Origin: Flavobacteriales bacterium
GTDB lineage: Bacteria; Bacteroidota; Bacteroidia; Flavobacteriales; TMED113
NCBI GenBank assembly: GCA_002714185.1
Contig: PAWM01000003.1
Coordinates: 1-64,000, forward strand
Direction: 5' to 3'
DNA length: 64,000 nt
The notes below the pieces were generated by a model. The model was given only the letters and a program-made list of their open reading frames with translations, did not search any database and was not told the DNA's origin. The position numbers and the translations under genes were made by a program. Shown piece after piece: positions 38,009 to 49,539 of this stretch; the stretch's first letter is position 1, and each line of letters starts with the position of its first letter.

Positions 38009-40129
38009 ATGAAAAAATATTTACCTTCTATCTTTCTATTGTGTTTACTAAATTTATCTGCTAAAGACAATACTTTATTAAACACAACCGAGACTAATCC
38101 AAACATAAATTTGATTAGCGGTGGTTGCCTAGACCCGACATCTGAAGCAGAGCTTGACATTGGAAATGTTAGGGCAAATATTTTAGGTGGGGGTGATATG
38201 TGGTGGAATCTCACTGATGCTAGGTATGAGGTTCCAAAAAATGAAGGTGTACATTCATTATTTGCTGGATCCTTATGGATAGGAGGTATGGATAATCAAA
38301 ATAATTTGAAAATAGCTGCAATGACATATCGTCAAACGGGTAGTGATTTTTACCCAGGACCACTAAATGCTGATACTGAAAGTGATAGCTATGGAACAAC
38401 AACAACTGACGACTGCAACACATATAATCAACACTGGGTGATTTCCAAAAATGATGTAGAATCATATGTTACATATATAAATTGTGTTAATGATTCTGAT
38501 TGTGATGCTAATTCAATATTTCCTGATTATCAAGTTCCTGATGTTATTACCAATTGGCCGGCAAGTCATTTTGATTTTGATGGAACAAATGAATATCTTG
38601 CTCCCTTTATTGATGTAGATGGAGATGGAGAATATAATAATCAAGATTACCCAGGCTATGATTTAAATGCTGAGGGAAATTGTACTGCAAACGATTATCT
38701 ATTTGGTGATCAAAGTATTTGGTGGGTCTTTAATGATGCTGGAAATTATCACGGTGAAACTGGAGGTACTGCTATTGGACTAGAAATTCAAGCACAAGCA
38801 TTTGCTTACAAAACAAATGATGAGTTATCCGATATGACATTTTATAGCTATAAAATCATAAATAGATCTAGTGAAACACTTAATGACACATATTTTGGAC
38901 AATGGGTTGACCCTGATGTAGGAAATTACCAAGATGATTATGTTGGATGTGATGTGGATTTGGGTTTAGGATATTGTTATAATGGTGATGATGAAGACGA
39001 AGGGTCACAAGGTGTCTCTGCTGGATATGGAATGAATCCCCCTGCTATAGGAGTTGATTTTTTCAGAGGACCACTTGCTGATGAAAATGATGGCATTGAT
39101 AATGACAGAGACGGAGAAATTGATGAAGACGGTGAGCAAATTATTATGTCGAAATTTGTGTATTATAATAATGCTGCTTGGGACACTGATATATACGACT
39201 GGAATAATGACCCAGCTTTAGATATGGATTATTATAATTATTTGAGAGGTGTCTGGACAAATGGACAACCGATGACATATGGTGGAAACGGAGGTGTTGC
39301 AACAAATCCTCAATGTGACTTTATGTTTCCAGGGAATACTGATCCAAATTTTGATGAAAACTGGGATGAAACAACTGCAGGAAATACACCATCTGACAGA
39401 AGATTTATACAATCTGCAGGCCCATTTACATTAGATCCTGGTGCCGTAAACTATATTACAGTAGGTGTAGTATGGGCAAGAGGTAATGATGGGCCATCAT
39501 CTTCAGTCGAAGCTTTAAAAGAAGCAGACATCATGGCACAAGACTTATTTGACAATTGTTTTGATATAAATTACTTCGTATATGGTTGCACTTGTCAATT
39601 AGCAAATAATTATGATGCAAATGCAAATGCTGACGATGGCTCATGCATATTTCCTGAGAATGTTTTTGTTGACTGCGATGGAGAATGTATTTATGGCGAC
39701 ACAGACGGTGATAGTTTTTGTGATGGAATTGACAACTGCCCTGACAACCCTAACTTAAGCCAATCTGATAGTGATGGAGATGGTGTAGGAAATTCTTGTG
39801 ACAATTGTGTATGGACAGCTAACCCTGACCAGCTTGACAGCGACGGAGATGGAGAAGGAGATGCCTGTGACTTTACTCCCTTATCAATTTCTGAAGATCA
39901 GGTTTTAATCAATATATTTCCAAATCCTGCAAGTAAATTTTTTAACTTAAGCTCTAATACTAATATTCAATTAATTGAAATAATTGATTATTCAGGTAAA
40001 ATTGTGTATTCCGAAATTAAAAATGATAAAACTTTGCAAATTAACACTAGTAAATTCAATTCAGGATCTTACATTGTTATATTAAAGACAAAAGAAGGTG
40101 AAGTGAAGAAAAATATTATGATTAAATAA
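38009..40129 (+). CDS. secreted GGDMWW-family protein with Cys-rich cassette, TSP3 repeats and type IX sorting domain
   Basis: This 706-residue exported protein has a signal peptide (about 1-18, LSAK). Residues 35-530 are paralogous to the N-terminal third of the 1479-residue protein at 26077-30516, with many identical blocks. Next comes a [21 protein letters not shown] cassette near 533-555. Thrombospondin type 3-like calcium repeats follow ([43 protein letters not shown]; about 560-630). A type A sorting domain ends the protein ([15 protein letters not shown], then [22 protein letters not shown]). It stands alone between a kinase gene and convergent ribF, without a receptor or barrel partner. 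No catalytic motif is seen. Confidence 0.85.
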   Translation: MKKYLPSIFLLCLLNLSAKDNTLLNTTETNPNINLISGGCLDPTSEAELDIGNVRANILGGGDMWWNLTDARYEVPKNEGVHSLFAGSLWIGGMDNQNNLKIAAMTYRQTGSDFYPGPLNADTESDSYGTTTTDDCNTYNQHWVISKNDVESYVTYINCVNDSDCDANSIFPDYQVPDVITNWPASHFDFDGTNEYLAPFIDVDGDGEYNNQDYPGYDLNAEGNCTANDYLFGDQSIWWVFNDAGNYHGETGGTAIGLEIQAQAFAYKTNDELSDMTFYSYKIINRSSETLNDTYFGQWVDPDVGNYQDDYVGCDVDLGLGYCYNGDDEDEGSQGVSAGYGMNPPAIGVDFFRGPLADENDGIDNDRDGEIDEDGEQIIMSKFVYYNNAAWDTDIYDWNNDPALDMDYYNYLRGVWTNGQPMTYGGNGGVATNPQCDFMFPGNTDPNFDENWDETTAGNTPSDRRFIQSAGPFTLDPGAVNYITVGVVWARGNDGPSSSVEALKEADIMAQDLFDNCFDINYFVYGCTCQLANNYDANANADDGSCIFPENVFVDCDGECIYGDTDGDSFCDGIDNCPDNPNLSQSDSDGDGVGNSCDNCVWTANPDQLDSDGDGEGDACDFTPLSISEDQVLINIFPNPASKFFNLSSNTNIQLIEIIDYSGKIVYSEIKNDKTLQINTSKFNSGSYIVILKTKEGEVKKNIMIK

Positions 40130-40136
40130 TATATTA

Positions 40137-41060
40137 TTAATTTAAAATATTTAAAGATGCAATTTTATCAATAGATAATTGATACTTTAAGTCATCTACT
40201 GATTTAAATTTCTTTTCACTTCTAATTCTGCTTACAAATTCTATCGTAATTGATTCTCCATAAATATTTTGATTGAATTCAAAAATATTAACTTCAATTG
40301 AAAGAGTTTTGTTATCAAAAGTTGGATTTGTTCCAATATTTAACATTCCATTATATTTATGATTATTATAAAATATACTTACTGCATAAACACCTTGTTT
40401 TGGTAAAATTTTATTTTGATTATGTATTTTGATATTAGCTGTAGGGAAACCTAGTGTTCTACCTAAACCCTTACCTTTACTTACAATACCTGAAATATGA
40501 AACATATATCCTAAATAATCATTTGCTAAGCTGATATCTCCTAACTGAATAGCATTTCTTATTTTACTAGAACTTATTGAAATATTATTTATGTTGAGGG
40601 GGTTAATCTTATGTATATTAAACTCATATAACTCTGCATATTCTTTTAAATTTAAAAGAGAACCTTCTCTATTTCTTCCAAAATGATGATCAAAACCAAT
40701 AACCAAATCCTTCAAGCCAATTTTTTTAAATAAAAAATCTCGAATATATTCTAACGATGTTATTCTGGAAAACTCTTTATTGAAAGGTTGTAATACTAGA
40801 TGATCAATATTATATTTTTTATATAACTGAAGGTTTTCATTCATTGTATTTATTAGTTTCAATTCTTGATCCGGAAACAAAACTATTCTTGGATGAGGAA
40901 AAAAAGTGACAAGTACAGTCTCAGAATTCGTTGATTTACCAATATTAATTAATGAATTTAATATTTTCTTGTGACCTAAATGTACACCATCAAATGTCCC
41001 AGTAGTTACAACTGCTTTTGATAGTTTTTTAAAGGAATCGAACCCTTTATGAATTTTCAT
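40137..41060 (-). CDS. ribF: bifunctional riboflavin kinase / FAD synthetase
   Basis: RibF phosphorylates riboflavin to FMN and adenylates FMN to FAD. The 307-residue protein has the FAD synthetase nucleotide motif GTFDGVHLGH at 21-30 and GFDHHFGRNREG near 125. The C-terminal riboflavin kinase domain carries GKGLGRTLGFPTANI near 195 and a GVYAVSI strand. The length is normal. It is divergent from the ATP synthase genes and converges on the 706-residue protein gene with a seven-base gap. Confidence 0.96.
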   Translation of the reverse strand: MKIHKGFDSFKKLSKAVVTTGTFDGVHLGHKKILNSLINIGKSTNSETVLVTFFPHPRIVLFPDQELKLINTMNENLQLYKKYNIDHLVLQPFNKEFSRITSLEYIRDFLFKKIGLKDLVIGFDHHFGRNREGSLLNLKEYAELYEFNIHKINPLNINNISISSSKIRNAIQLGDISLANDYLGYMFHISGIVSKGKGLGRTLGFPTANIKIHNQNKILPKQGVYAVSIFYNNHKYNGMLNIGTNPTFDNKTLSIEVNIFEFNQNIYGESITIEFVSRIRSEKKFKSVDDLKYQLSIDKIASLNILN

Positions 41061-41148
41061 AATTTAATAAAATAATTATCCGTTTTAAGAGCACTCAAAA
41101 TTAGTAAAATAAATTATTAATTTTATCATACTTTTTAAATATAAATAG

Positions 41149-42732
<1,584 letters not shown>

Positions 42733-42743
42733 ATTTAGTAGAT

Positions 42744-42986
42744 ATGATCGTTGAAGTTCTAACATTAGAAGAAGTATTGTTTTCAGACGAAGTTAAATCA
42801 GTTACTGTACCAGGTAAAAGTGGAAGATTTGAAATACTTCATAATCATGCTCCAATCATTTCAATTTTAAATAGCGGAACAATCAAGCTTACTGACAATA
42901 ATAATAAAGAAACGTCTATTTTAATAGATGGTGGGAGTGTTGAAATGTCTAATAATAAAGTAACTATTCTTGCAGAAAAAGCATAA
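42744..42986 (+). CDS. atpC: F0F1 ATP synthase subunit epsilon (short form)
   Basis: This 80-residue protein covers only the N-terminal beta-sandwich domain of epsilon, with TVPGKSGRFEILHNHAPIIS at about 21-40. The C-terminal helical hairpin that inhibits hydrolysis is absent, as is usual in Bacteroidota. It is 11 bases downstream of atpD. Its 3' end overlaps the probable TTG start of the following YiiX-like gene. Confidence 0.93.
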   Translation: MIVEVLTLEEVLFSDEVKSVTVPGKSGRFEILHNHAPIISILNSGTIKLTDNNNKETSILIDGGSVEMSNNKVTILAEKA

Positions 42987-43647
42987 ATTGAAATTAGCAA
43001 TTTGGAGCATTCTGATGATTTTGATTGCTGTTATTATTGCATACATCCCTCAAAATCTTAATAAGACATTACCTTTTGAATTAAAAAATGGTGACTTATT
43101 ATTCCAAGATTTAGACTCGAGTCCACTTTGCGATGCAATTGAACAAGTTACATCTAGTATAGATAATTTAAACTTTTCTCATATTGGAATTGTAACTATT
43201 GTTAATGATAAAAAATTTGTTCTTGAGGCATATACAGATGGTGTCAATCTAACTGCTTTAGATGTTTTTTTAAATAGAAGCTTAAATGATAAAAAAAAAT
43301 CAAAAGTTATTGTAGGTAGATTAAAAGAAAAATATTCTTATTTAATTGCTGATGCACTTGATTATGGTTTATCATTAATTGGAATGCAATATGACAATGA
43401 ATTTTTAATTAATAATAACAAATACTATTGTTCAGAATTGATTTATGAAATGTTCTTACACTCTAACGATAGTGCATTTTTTCCATTATCTCCTATGACT
43501 TATAAACACAATGGGAAAACTCTCCAAATTTGGACAGAATATTTTAAAAAAATCAATATTTCAATTCCTGAAAATAAACCTGGCATTAATCCAGGAGGTA
43601 TTTCTTTATCAAAGAAAATAGATATTGTTCATAATTATATGAAATAA
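42970..43647 (+). CDS. YiiX/YebB-like permuted NlpC/P60 cysteine hydrolase
   Basis: This 225-residue exported or membrane-anchored protein has one N-terminal hydrophobic segment (about 9-26) after a Lys-rich start. The permuted papain-like fold shows LKNGDLLFQ (38-46), the catalytic-type His71 in FSHIGIV, and Cys154 in YYCSELIYE. Family members are thought to be amidases or peptidases of wall or lipid-linked substrates; the real substrate is unknown. I favour the TTG at 42970, overlapping atpC by 17 bases, because it supplies the positive charges before the hydrophobic segment. The first ATG (43015) would remove them. Confidence 0.8.
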   Translation: MQKKHKLKLAIWSILMILIAVIIAYIPQNLNKTLPFELKNGDLLFQDLDSSPLCDAIEQVTSSIDNLNFSHIGIVTIVNDKKFVLEAYTDGVNLTALDVFLNRSLNDKKKSKVIVGRLKEKYSYLIADALDYGLSLIGMQYDNEFLINNNKYYCSELIYEMFLHSNDSAFFPLSPMTYKHNGKTLQIWTEYFKKINISIPENKPGINPGGISLSKKIDIVHNYMK

Positions 43648-43653
43648 TTCAAT

Positions 43654-44091
43654 CTATTCTCTTACTTCTGTATCAACAATTATAGTCAATGGTCCAGAAT
43701 TAATTAATTTAATATCCATATCCTCACCAAATACACCAGATTGAATATTTAAATGTGTTTTTTTTTTAATTAAAGACATAAAATTTACATACATGTTTTT
43801 TGCATGAGCAGATTTAGCTGCTTTACTCCACGAAGGCTTAGTTCCCTTTTTTATACTTGCAAATAATGTAAACTGACTAACGATTAATATTTCACCATTT
43901 ACATCTTCTACAGATTTATTTTTTCTAAATAATTTCAAGTTTAGTATTTTATTTATAGCCCACTGATAATCATTTTCTTCATCAATGTGTGAAAACCCAA
44001 CTAAACACAATAAACCTTTACCAATTGAAGAATGAACTTTATCGTTGACACATACAGAAGCTTGTTTAACTCTTTGAATAACTAATCTCAT
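43654..44091 (-). CDS. dtd: D-aminoacyl-tRNA deacylase
   Basis: Dtd hydrolyses D-amino acids (and glycine) mischarged on tRNA. The protein has 145 residues, a normal length. The N-terminal MRLVIQRVKQASVCV, the SQFTLFA motif near 77 and the C-terminal GPLTI with the cis Gly-Pro are visible. Its start overlaps the stop of rsgA by four bases, so the two are translationally coupled. Confidence 0.96.
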   Translation of the reverse strand: MRLVIQRVKQASVCVNDKVHSSIGKGLLCLVGFSHIDEENDYQWAINKILNLKLFRKNKSVEDVNGEILIVSQFTLFASIKKGTKPSWSKAAKSAHAKNMYVNFMSLIKKKTHLNIQSGVFGEDMDIKLINSGPLTIIVDTEVRE

Positions 44092-45023
44092 AATTCATAA
44101 TTATTTTTTCGATAATTAGTATTCTTCTCCAACATAGATAAATAATTATCATATCTCGATTTAGCAATACGATTTTTCTGTACATTCATTAACACATTAC
44201 AGCCTGGCTCTTTAATATGTATACAATTATGAAATTTACAATTTTTACTTGCCTGAAGCATTTCAGGAAAATAACCACTTAACATATTTGTATCAATATC
44301 AACTAAACCTAAACCTCGTATTCCAGGGGTATCAATAATATATCCACCAAAACCTAAAGGAAACATCTCCGCATATGTTGTTGTATGGACACCTTGTTTA
44401 TGATAATTTGAAATACTCTGTGTTTTTAAATTTAAACTGTTGTCAACTAAGTTGATTAAACTACTTTTTCCAACACCAGAATGACCAGCAAACACACTTA
44501 CTTTGTTCTTAATTAATTTTTTAATCTTAAAAATACTTTTTGAATCATATATAGAGGTGGACAATGTTTCATAACCTATATCATTATATATGTTTTCATA
44601 TTCTACTTTCTTTTTTTCTAATTTTTTATTGAATAAATCTACTTTATTAAATAATAAAACTGACTCTATTCCATATGCCTCAGCTTGAACTAAAAATCTA
44701 TCTATAAAATTTAAAGATGTGACTGGATTATCAAGAGTAATTATCAATAATGCTAGATCAATATTAGAAGCAATAATTTGACTTTTATGCGATAAATTAA
44801 CTGACTTTCTAATTATATAATTTTTTCTATCATATATTTTTTCTATTAATCCTATATTATTTTTGAAATCAAAATTAAATTCCACATTATCACCTACAGA
44901 AACTGGATTTGTAAACTCGATACCCTCTAACCTTTTTTTTCCTTTTATTTTACAAGAGTAAGTTTTATTAGAGGATAAAACTTTACATAAACTACCTGTA
45001 GATTTTATAACAACACCTTTCAT
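44088..45023 (-). CDS. rsgA: ribosome small subunit-dependent GTPase A
   Basis: RsgA is a circularly permuted GTPase that checks late maturation of the 30S subunit. In the 311-residue protein an OB domain (about 1-70) is followed by NKVD (126-129), then the P-loop GHSGVGKSS (180-188) and DTPGIRG, in the permuted order. The C-terminal zinc site is C-(x)-H-(x)-C-(x)-H in CKFHNCIH, followed by EPGC. It is operonic with dtd and divergent from gldA. Confidence 0.96.
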   Translation of the reverse strand: MKGVVIKSTGSLCKVLSSNKTYSCKIKGKKRLEGIEFTNPVSVGDNVEFNFDFKNNIGLIEKIYDRKNYIIRKSVNLSHKSQIIASNIDLALLIITLDNPVTSLNFIDRFLVQAEAYGIESVLLFNKVDLFNKKLEKKKVEYENIYNDIGYETLSTSIYDSKSIFKIKKLIKNKVSVFAGHSGVGKSSLINLVDNSLNLKTQSISNYHKQGVHTTTYAEMFPLGFGGYIIDTPGIRGLGLVDIDTNMLSGYFPEMLQASKNCKFHNCIHIKEPGCNVLMNVQKNRIAKSRYDNYLSMLEKNTNYRKNNYEL

Positions 45024-45095
45024 AAAAAATAAAGTTAATCTTCATTAAGGATAAAAACTATTATAACGAATTAAAATTTATAAATTAGATGAATT

Positions 45096-45782
45096 ATGAG
45101 TATAGAAATTAACAATATATCAAAAAATTTTAATGAAAATAAAGCTTTAAATAAAATTAGCTTTAAAGCTTTTCCAGGTGATATTGTAGGTGTTCTTGGA
45201 CCAAATGGGGCAGGAAAATCAACAATGATGAAAATAATCACAGGGTATTATAAACAAGACGAAGGTGATGTTTTTGTTTGTAAAAAAAACACTTTAGAAA
45301 ATGAAATATATACAAAGAAAAAAATTGGATATCTTTCCGAAGAGAATCCGCTTTATCTTGATATGTATGTATTAGAATTTTTAGAATTTGTGTGTGACAT
45401 TCATAAAATTGAACACATCAATTGTAAAAAAATGATGAATCTTACAGAGTTAAATAAAGTAAAAAATAAAAAAATAAAAACACTATCAAAAGGTTTTCAG
45501 CAAAGAGTTGGTATTGCTCAGGCTTTGATTCACAATCCAGAGGTAATTATTTTAGATGAACCCACATCTGGACTTGACCCTAAACAGTTAATAGAAATTA
45601 GAGAAATAATTAAAAATATTGGAAAAGAAAAAACAATCTTATTATCTACACATATAATTCAAGAAGTAGAAGCGATGTGTAACAAAGTTATTATGCTAAA
45701 TGAAGGTAAAATAATTATTAATAAAAAAATAAATGATTTTGACAATAAAATTGAAAATGTTTTTCTAGAATTAATTAAATAA
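45096..45782 (+). CDS. gldA: ABC transporter ATP-binding protein, GldA-like
   Basis: This 228-residue ATPase matches GldA, the nucleotide-binding subunit of the gliding-associated GldA-GldFG transporter. The Walker A GPNGAGKS is at 35-42, the phrase SEENPLYLDMYVLEFL near 81 parallels the GldA EHNPLYLDLYVREYL region, the signature LSKGFQQR is at 130-137, and Walker B VIILDE at 150-155. It is shorter than typical GldA (about 300 residues). The C-terminal part after residue 210 is reduced to a short VFLELIK end. gldF and gldG are not adjacent. A generic ABC-2 type ATPase is the alternative. Confidence 0.78.
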   Translation: MSIEINNISKNFNENKALNKISFKAFPGDIVGVLGPNGAGKSTMMKIITGYYKQDEGDVFVCKKNTLENEIYTKKKIGYLSEENPLYLDMYVLEFLEFVCDIHKIEHINCKKMMNLTELNKVKNKKIKTLSKGFQQRVGIAQALIHNPEVIILDEPTSGLDPKQLIEIREIIKNIGKEKTILLSTHIIQEVEAMCNKVIMLNEGKIIINKKINDFDNKIENVFLELIK

Positions 45783-45807
45783 TCAATACTAAAAACTATC
45801 AAAATTG

Positions 45808-45815
45808 TATATTTG
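45808..45815 (+). promoter_or_regulatory. candidate -7 element for metK
   Basis: TATATTTG lies 25 bases before the metK ATG in the 58-base gap after gldA. It fits TAnnTTTG exactly; a -33 TTG is not obvious. Confidence 0.4.
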
Positions 45816-45840
45816 AGCTTCTTAAAAAAGAAAAAACAAA

Positions 45841-47100
45841 ATGTCATACTTATTTACTTCAGAATCTGTTTCAGAAGGCCACCCTGATAAAGTTGCCGAT
45901 CAAATTTCAGATGCTATTCTAGATGCTTATTTAGCTATTGACCCTAACTCAAAAGTTGCATGTGAAACTTTAGTTACAACAAATAGAGTAATTATTAGTG
46001 GAGAAATTAAATCTACAGCAAAACTCGACTTAATCAAAATCGCAAAAGATGTTATTATAAATATCGGATACATAAAAAAAGATTATTTATTTTGTGCAGA
46101 CACATGTAAAGTTGAGACATATATTGATGAACAATCACCAGATATTAATCAATGTGTAGAAATAGGTAAAGGATTACATAAAGAACAAGGAGCTGGAGAT
46201 CAAGGTATAATGTTTGGTTATGCCACAAATGAATCTGATGACTTTATGCCCCTGTCCTTAAGTTTATCTCATCTAATACTAGAAGAGTTGAGTGAAATTC
46301 GAAAAAATGAACCTGATTTAATTAATTACTTAAGACCAGACTCAAAATCACAAGTTACAGTTGAATACACAGAAAAAAATATTCCTAAAAAAATTGATAG
46401 TATTGTTATTTCAACACAACATGATGACTTTGATGAAGAAGAAAGAATGCTAAATAAAATTCGTGAAGACATGATTAATATTGTAATTCCACGAATTAAA
46501 AATCGTGTATCTATAGAAACACAAAAATTATTTTCTACTGACATCAAAATCCACATCAACCCAACTGGAAAGTTCGTGATTGGCGGACCACATGGAGATA
46601 CTGGACTAACTGGAAGAAAAATTATTGTAGATACATATGGAGGAAAAGGAGCACATGGAGGAGGTGCATTTTCAGGCAAAGACCCATCAAAAGTAGATAG
46701 GTCAGCTGCATATGCAACAAGATATGTAGCAAAAAATTTAGTAGCTGCTGGTGTTGCTGATGAAATTTTAGTTCAAATTGCATATGCTATCGGTGTTGCA
46801 GAACCAATAAGTATTTATGTTAATACATTTGGCACTTCTAATATTAAAATGAATGACTCTGAAATAAGTGATAAAATATCTCAGATTTTTAATTTAAAAC
46901 CTGCTGAAATAACTGAAAAATTCCAACTTAAAGACCCTATTTACACTCCAACTGCATCATATGGTCATATGGGAAGAGACCCTAAAAAATTTACATATAT
47001 ATTAGACAATTCTAATAACAGAATAACAAAAGAAGTGGAATTATTTCCTTGGGAAAAGCTGGATTTTATAGATCAAATTAAATCTGAATTTGGTATTTAA
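45841..47100 (+). CDS. metK: S-adenosylmethionine synthetase
   Basis: MetK makes S-adenosylmethionine from methionine and ATP. In the 419-residue protein the ATP/metal motif GHPDK is at 13-17, the GAGDQGIMFGYAT hexapeptide region at 117-129, and the FVIGGPHGDTGLTGRKI and GGGAFSGKDPSKVDRS loops follow. Length and motifs are normal. With ahcY at 34843-36153 it covers two steps of the methylation cycle. There is no room upstream for a large SAM riboswitch. Confidence 0.97.
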   Translation: MSYLFTSESVSEGHPDKVADQISDAILDAYLAIDPNSKVACETLVTTNRVIISGEIKSTAKLDLIKIAKDVIINIGYIKKDYLFCADTCKVETYIDEQSPDINQCVEIGKGLHKEQGAGDQGIMFGYATNESDDFMPLSLSLSHLILEELSEIRKNEPDLINYLRPDSKSQVTVEYTEKNIPKKIDSIVISTQHDDFDEEERMLNKIREDMINIVIPRIKNRVSIETQKLFSTDIKIHINPTGKFVIGGPHGDTGLTGRKIIVDTYGGKGAHGGGAFSGKDPSKVDRSAAYATRYVAKNLVAAGVADEILVQIAYAIGVAEPISIYVNTFGTSNIKMNDSEISDKISQIFNLKPAEITEKFQLKDPIYTPTASYGHMGRDPKKFTYILDNSNNRITKEVELFPWEKLDFIDQIKSEFGI

Positions 47101-47102
47101 TT

Positions 47103-48410
47103 TTATTTTTTTCTAAATATTAATTGTATTGGAACACCGGTAAAAGAATACTTAGATCTTATTTTATTCTCTAAAAACCTTTTATAACTTTCTTTAATAT
47201 ACTGAGGTAAATTACAGAAAAAAACAAAAGCTGGTTTTTTTGTTGGTAATTGAGTTATGTATTTTATTTTCACAAACTTACCTTTTGTAGATGGCGGGGG
47301 AGTTTGTTGAATTAAATCTAACAAATACCTATTGAGTTCCCCTGTTGAAATTCTTGAAGCAATTCTTTTTCGCACATTAATAGCTTCATCAACCACTTTT
47401 AGTATCCTTAACTTTTCAGTAGCTGAGATAAATAAAATATTAATATCTATAAATGGGGCTATTTTTTCTTTAATTTTTTCTGAAAATTCTTTAGTATTAA
47501 ACTTAGTTTTATCAATTAAATCCCATTTATTAATAGCTAAAACTACACCTTTTTTATTTTTAAGAATCAAATCAAATATTTTTTGATCTTGTGTTTCAAA
47601 TCCCCTGCTTGCATCAATCAATAAAATAACTACATCTGAATTTTCAATTGCTCTAATTGCTCTTAATACAGAGTAGTATTCAATATCCTCATTCACTTTA
47701 TTCTTTTTTCTTACCCCAGCTGTATCTACAATAATAAAATCGTGTCCGTATTTTGTATAACGAGAATCTATAGCATCTCTAGTAGTTCCAGCAATTTCAG
47801 TAACAATATTTTTATCTTCCCCCAAAAGGGAATTGATTAGCGATGATTTACCAACATTAGGTCTTCCCAAAACTGAGATACGAGGCAATTCTTCAGAATT
47901 ATCATCAGAATTATTAGAGTCTAAATGAGAAACTATATTATCTAACAAATCTCCTGTACCACTTCCACTAATAGACGAAATTGGGAAATAATCACCAAAA
48001 CCCAGTTTATAAAAAATAGATGCATCAGATAAGTGCAAGCCGTCATCGACTTTATTAACTGCTAAAACAACTTTTTTAGAAACTGATTTAAGCATTTTAG
48101 AAATATAAAAATCTAAATCTGTAATACCACTTTTAACATCAACTAAGAAAACAATTAAGCTAGCTTCCTCAATAGCTGAATTAACATGTCTTTTAATTTC
48201 TTTTTCAAAGGTATCATCAGAGGACTGAGTATAGCCACCTGTGTCCACTAACGAAAAATTAATACCATTCCAATCTGTTCTAGCATAGTGTCTATCACGA
48301 GTTACACCACTTTCATCATCAACAATAGCTTGTTTTTTTTGAATAAGTCTGTTAAAAAGTGTTGACTTACCAACATTTGGTCTTCCTACTATAACAACTA
48401 TATTACTCAT
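47103..48410 (-). CDS. der: ribosome biogenesis GTPase Der (EngA)
   Basis: Der is a double-GTPase needed for 50S subunit assembly. In the 435-residue protein two P-loops are visible, GRPNVGKST at 9-17 and GRPNVGKSS at 182-190, each with its own DTGG/DTAG and NKxD motifs (NKVD 119-122 and NKWD near 300). A C-terminal KH-like domain follows. It is five bases downstream of era and transcribed with it. Confidence 0.97.
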   Translation of the reverse strand: MSNIVVIVGRPNVGKSTLFNRLIQKKQAIVDDESGVTRDRHYARTDWNGINFSLVDTGGYTQSSDDTFEKEIKRHVNSAIEEASLIVFLVDVKSGITDLDFYISKMLKSVSKKVVLAVNKVDDGLHLSDASIFYKLGFGDYFPISSISGSGTGDLLDNIVSHLDSNNSDDNSEELPRISVLGRPNVGKSSLINSLLGEDKNIVTEIAGTTRDAIDSRYTKYGHDFIIVDTAGVRKKNKVNEDIEYYSVLRAIRAIENSDVVILLIDASRGFETQDQKIFDLILKNKKGVVLAINKWDLIDKTKFNTKEFSEKIKEKIAPFIDINILFISATEKLRILKVVDEAINVRKRIASRISTGELNRYLLDLIQQTPPPSTKGKFVKIKYITQLPTKKPAFVFFCNLPQYIKESYKRFLENKIRSKYSFTGVPIQLIFRKK

Positions 48411-48415
48411 TTTGA

Positions 48416-49291
48416 TTAATTATATCCAAACTTTTTTAATTGTGTTTTTTTACTTCTCCAATCTTTTGAAACTTTAACAAACAAACCTAAAAATATTTTC
48501 TTTTTGAAAAAATTCTGCATTGTTTTTCTCGCTGCAGTACCTACTGAATTTATTGCTACACCTTTTTTACCTAACACAATCCCCTTCTGGGATTCTCGTT
48601 CAACATAAATAGTTGCATCAATAACAATCACTTTTCCCTTGTCCTTAAATGAATTCACTACCACTTCAACAGAGTATGGAATTTCTTGCTTGTAGCGCTC
48701 TAGAATTTTTTCTCTTACAATTTCTGAAACAATAAACCTTTCTGACTTATCAGTAAGTGTGTCTTTGGAGAAATAAGGGGGAGATTCTGGTATAAGTTCT
48801 AATATCTTATTATTAAGACTCTCAATATTAAACTTTTTTAAAGCAGATAATGGTATTATTGTTGCATGTGGAAGATTTCTTGTCCAATAATCAATAAGAG
48901 AATTTGCTTCATCTTGATCTACAAGATCAATTTTATTAATAAGTAATACTATAGGGGTTTTAGATGCATTTATTTTTTTCAAAAACTTAACATCTTTTAA
49001 GTCCTCTTTACTACAATCCACCATATATAATATTACATCTGCCCCCTCTAAGGAAGTATCTACAAATTTCATCATAGCTTCATGTAAATCATGGTGCGGA
49101 TTAATAACTCCTGGAGTATCTGAAAAGATTATTTGATAATCGTCTTCACTAATAACCCCTAATATTCTATGCCTTGTTGTTTGAGCTTTCTGAGTAATAA
49201 TAGAAATTCTCTCTCCCACAAGCTCATTCATCAAAGTTGATTTCCCAACATTGGGATTTCCTAATATGGTGACAAATCCTGCCTTATGCAT
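48416..49291 (-). CDS. era: GTPase Era
   Basis: Era binds the 3' end of 16S rRNA and helps mature the 30S subunit. In the 291-residue protein the P-loop GNPNVGKST is at 11-19, DTPGV follows in the G3 region, and NKID gives the G4 motif. The C-terminal KH domain shows VLGKKGVAINSVG near 245. The length is normal. It is the first gene of an era-der pair; a TATATTTG lies 20 bases upstream. Confidence 0.96.
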   Translation of the reverse strand: MHKAGFVTILGNPNVGKSTLMNELVGERISIITQKAQTTRHRILGVISEDDYQIIFSDTPGVINPHHDLHEAMMKFVDTSLEGADVILYMVDCSKEDLKDVKFLKKINASKTPIVLLINKIDLVDQDEANSLIDYWTRNLPHATIIPLSALKKFNIESLNNKILELIPESPPYFSKDTLTDKSERFIVSEIVREKILERYKQEIPYSVEVVVNSFKDKGKVIVIDATIYVERESQKGIVLGKKGVAINSVGTAARKTMQNFFKKKIFLGLFVKVSKDWRSKKTQLKKFGYN

Positions 49292-49311
49292 ATGCTATTT
49301 ATTTATTAACA

Positions 49312-49319
49312 CAAATATA
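49312..49319 (-). promoter_or_regulatory. candidate -7 element for era-der
   Basis: The minus strand reads TATATTTG, 20 bases before the era ATG, back to back with the tRNA-fMet promoter. The -33 element is unclear. Confidence 0.4.
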
Positions 49320-49346
49320 GATAAAGAACTTTGATAGACACCTGAA

Positions 49347-49379
49347 TTTGTTTCATTAAAAAAATATATACTATATTTG
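49347..49379 (+). promoter_or_regulatory. promoter of tRNA-fMet
   Basis: TTTG (49347-49350), 21 bases, then TATATTTG (49372-49379): a full match to the Bacteroidota promoter. The -7 element ends only three bases before the first tRNA base, so the transcript may begin at or very near the mature 5' end. Confidence 0.6.
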
Positions 49380-49382
49380 CCC

Positions 49383-49455
<73 letters not shown>

Positions 49456-49464
49456 CTAAAAAAT

Positions 49465-49493
49465 AAAAGCCTCATTTGAGGCTTTTTCTTTTT
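49465..49493 (+). terminator. rho-independent terminator after tRNA-fMet
   Basis: The nine-pair stem AAAAGCCTC / GAGGCTTTT around loop ATTT is followed by T-rich sequence, ten bases after the tRNA. It could also end transcription coming from the minus-strand gene at 49540. Confidence 0.85.
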
Positions 49494-49539
49494 AAAAACA
49501 ATTAATTTTTTTGGAGTGTGAATATATTTACAGAGATCT

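Noticed and set aside
40126-40160. AT-rich inverted repeat between the 706-residue protein gene and ribF
   Set aside because: The symmetry is imperfect and purely A/T, so it is not a convincing terminator.
45783-45840. SAM riboswitch before metK
   Set aside because: The gap is only 58 bases and shows no hairpin set of the required size.
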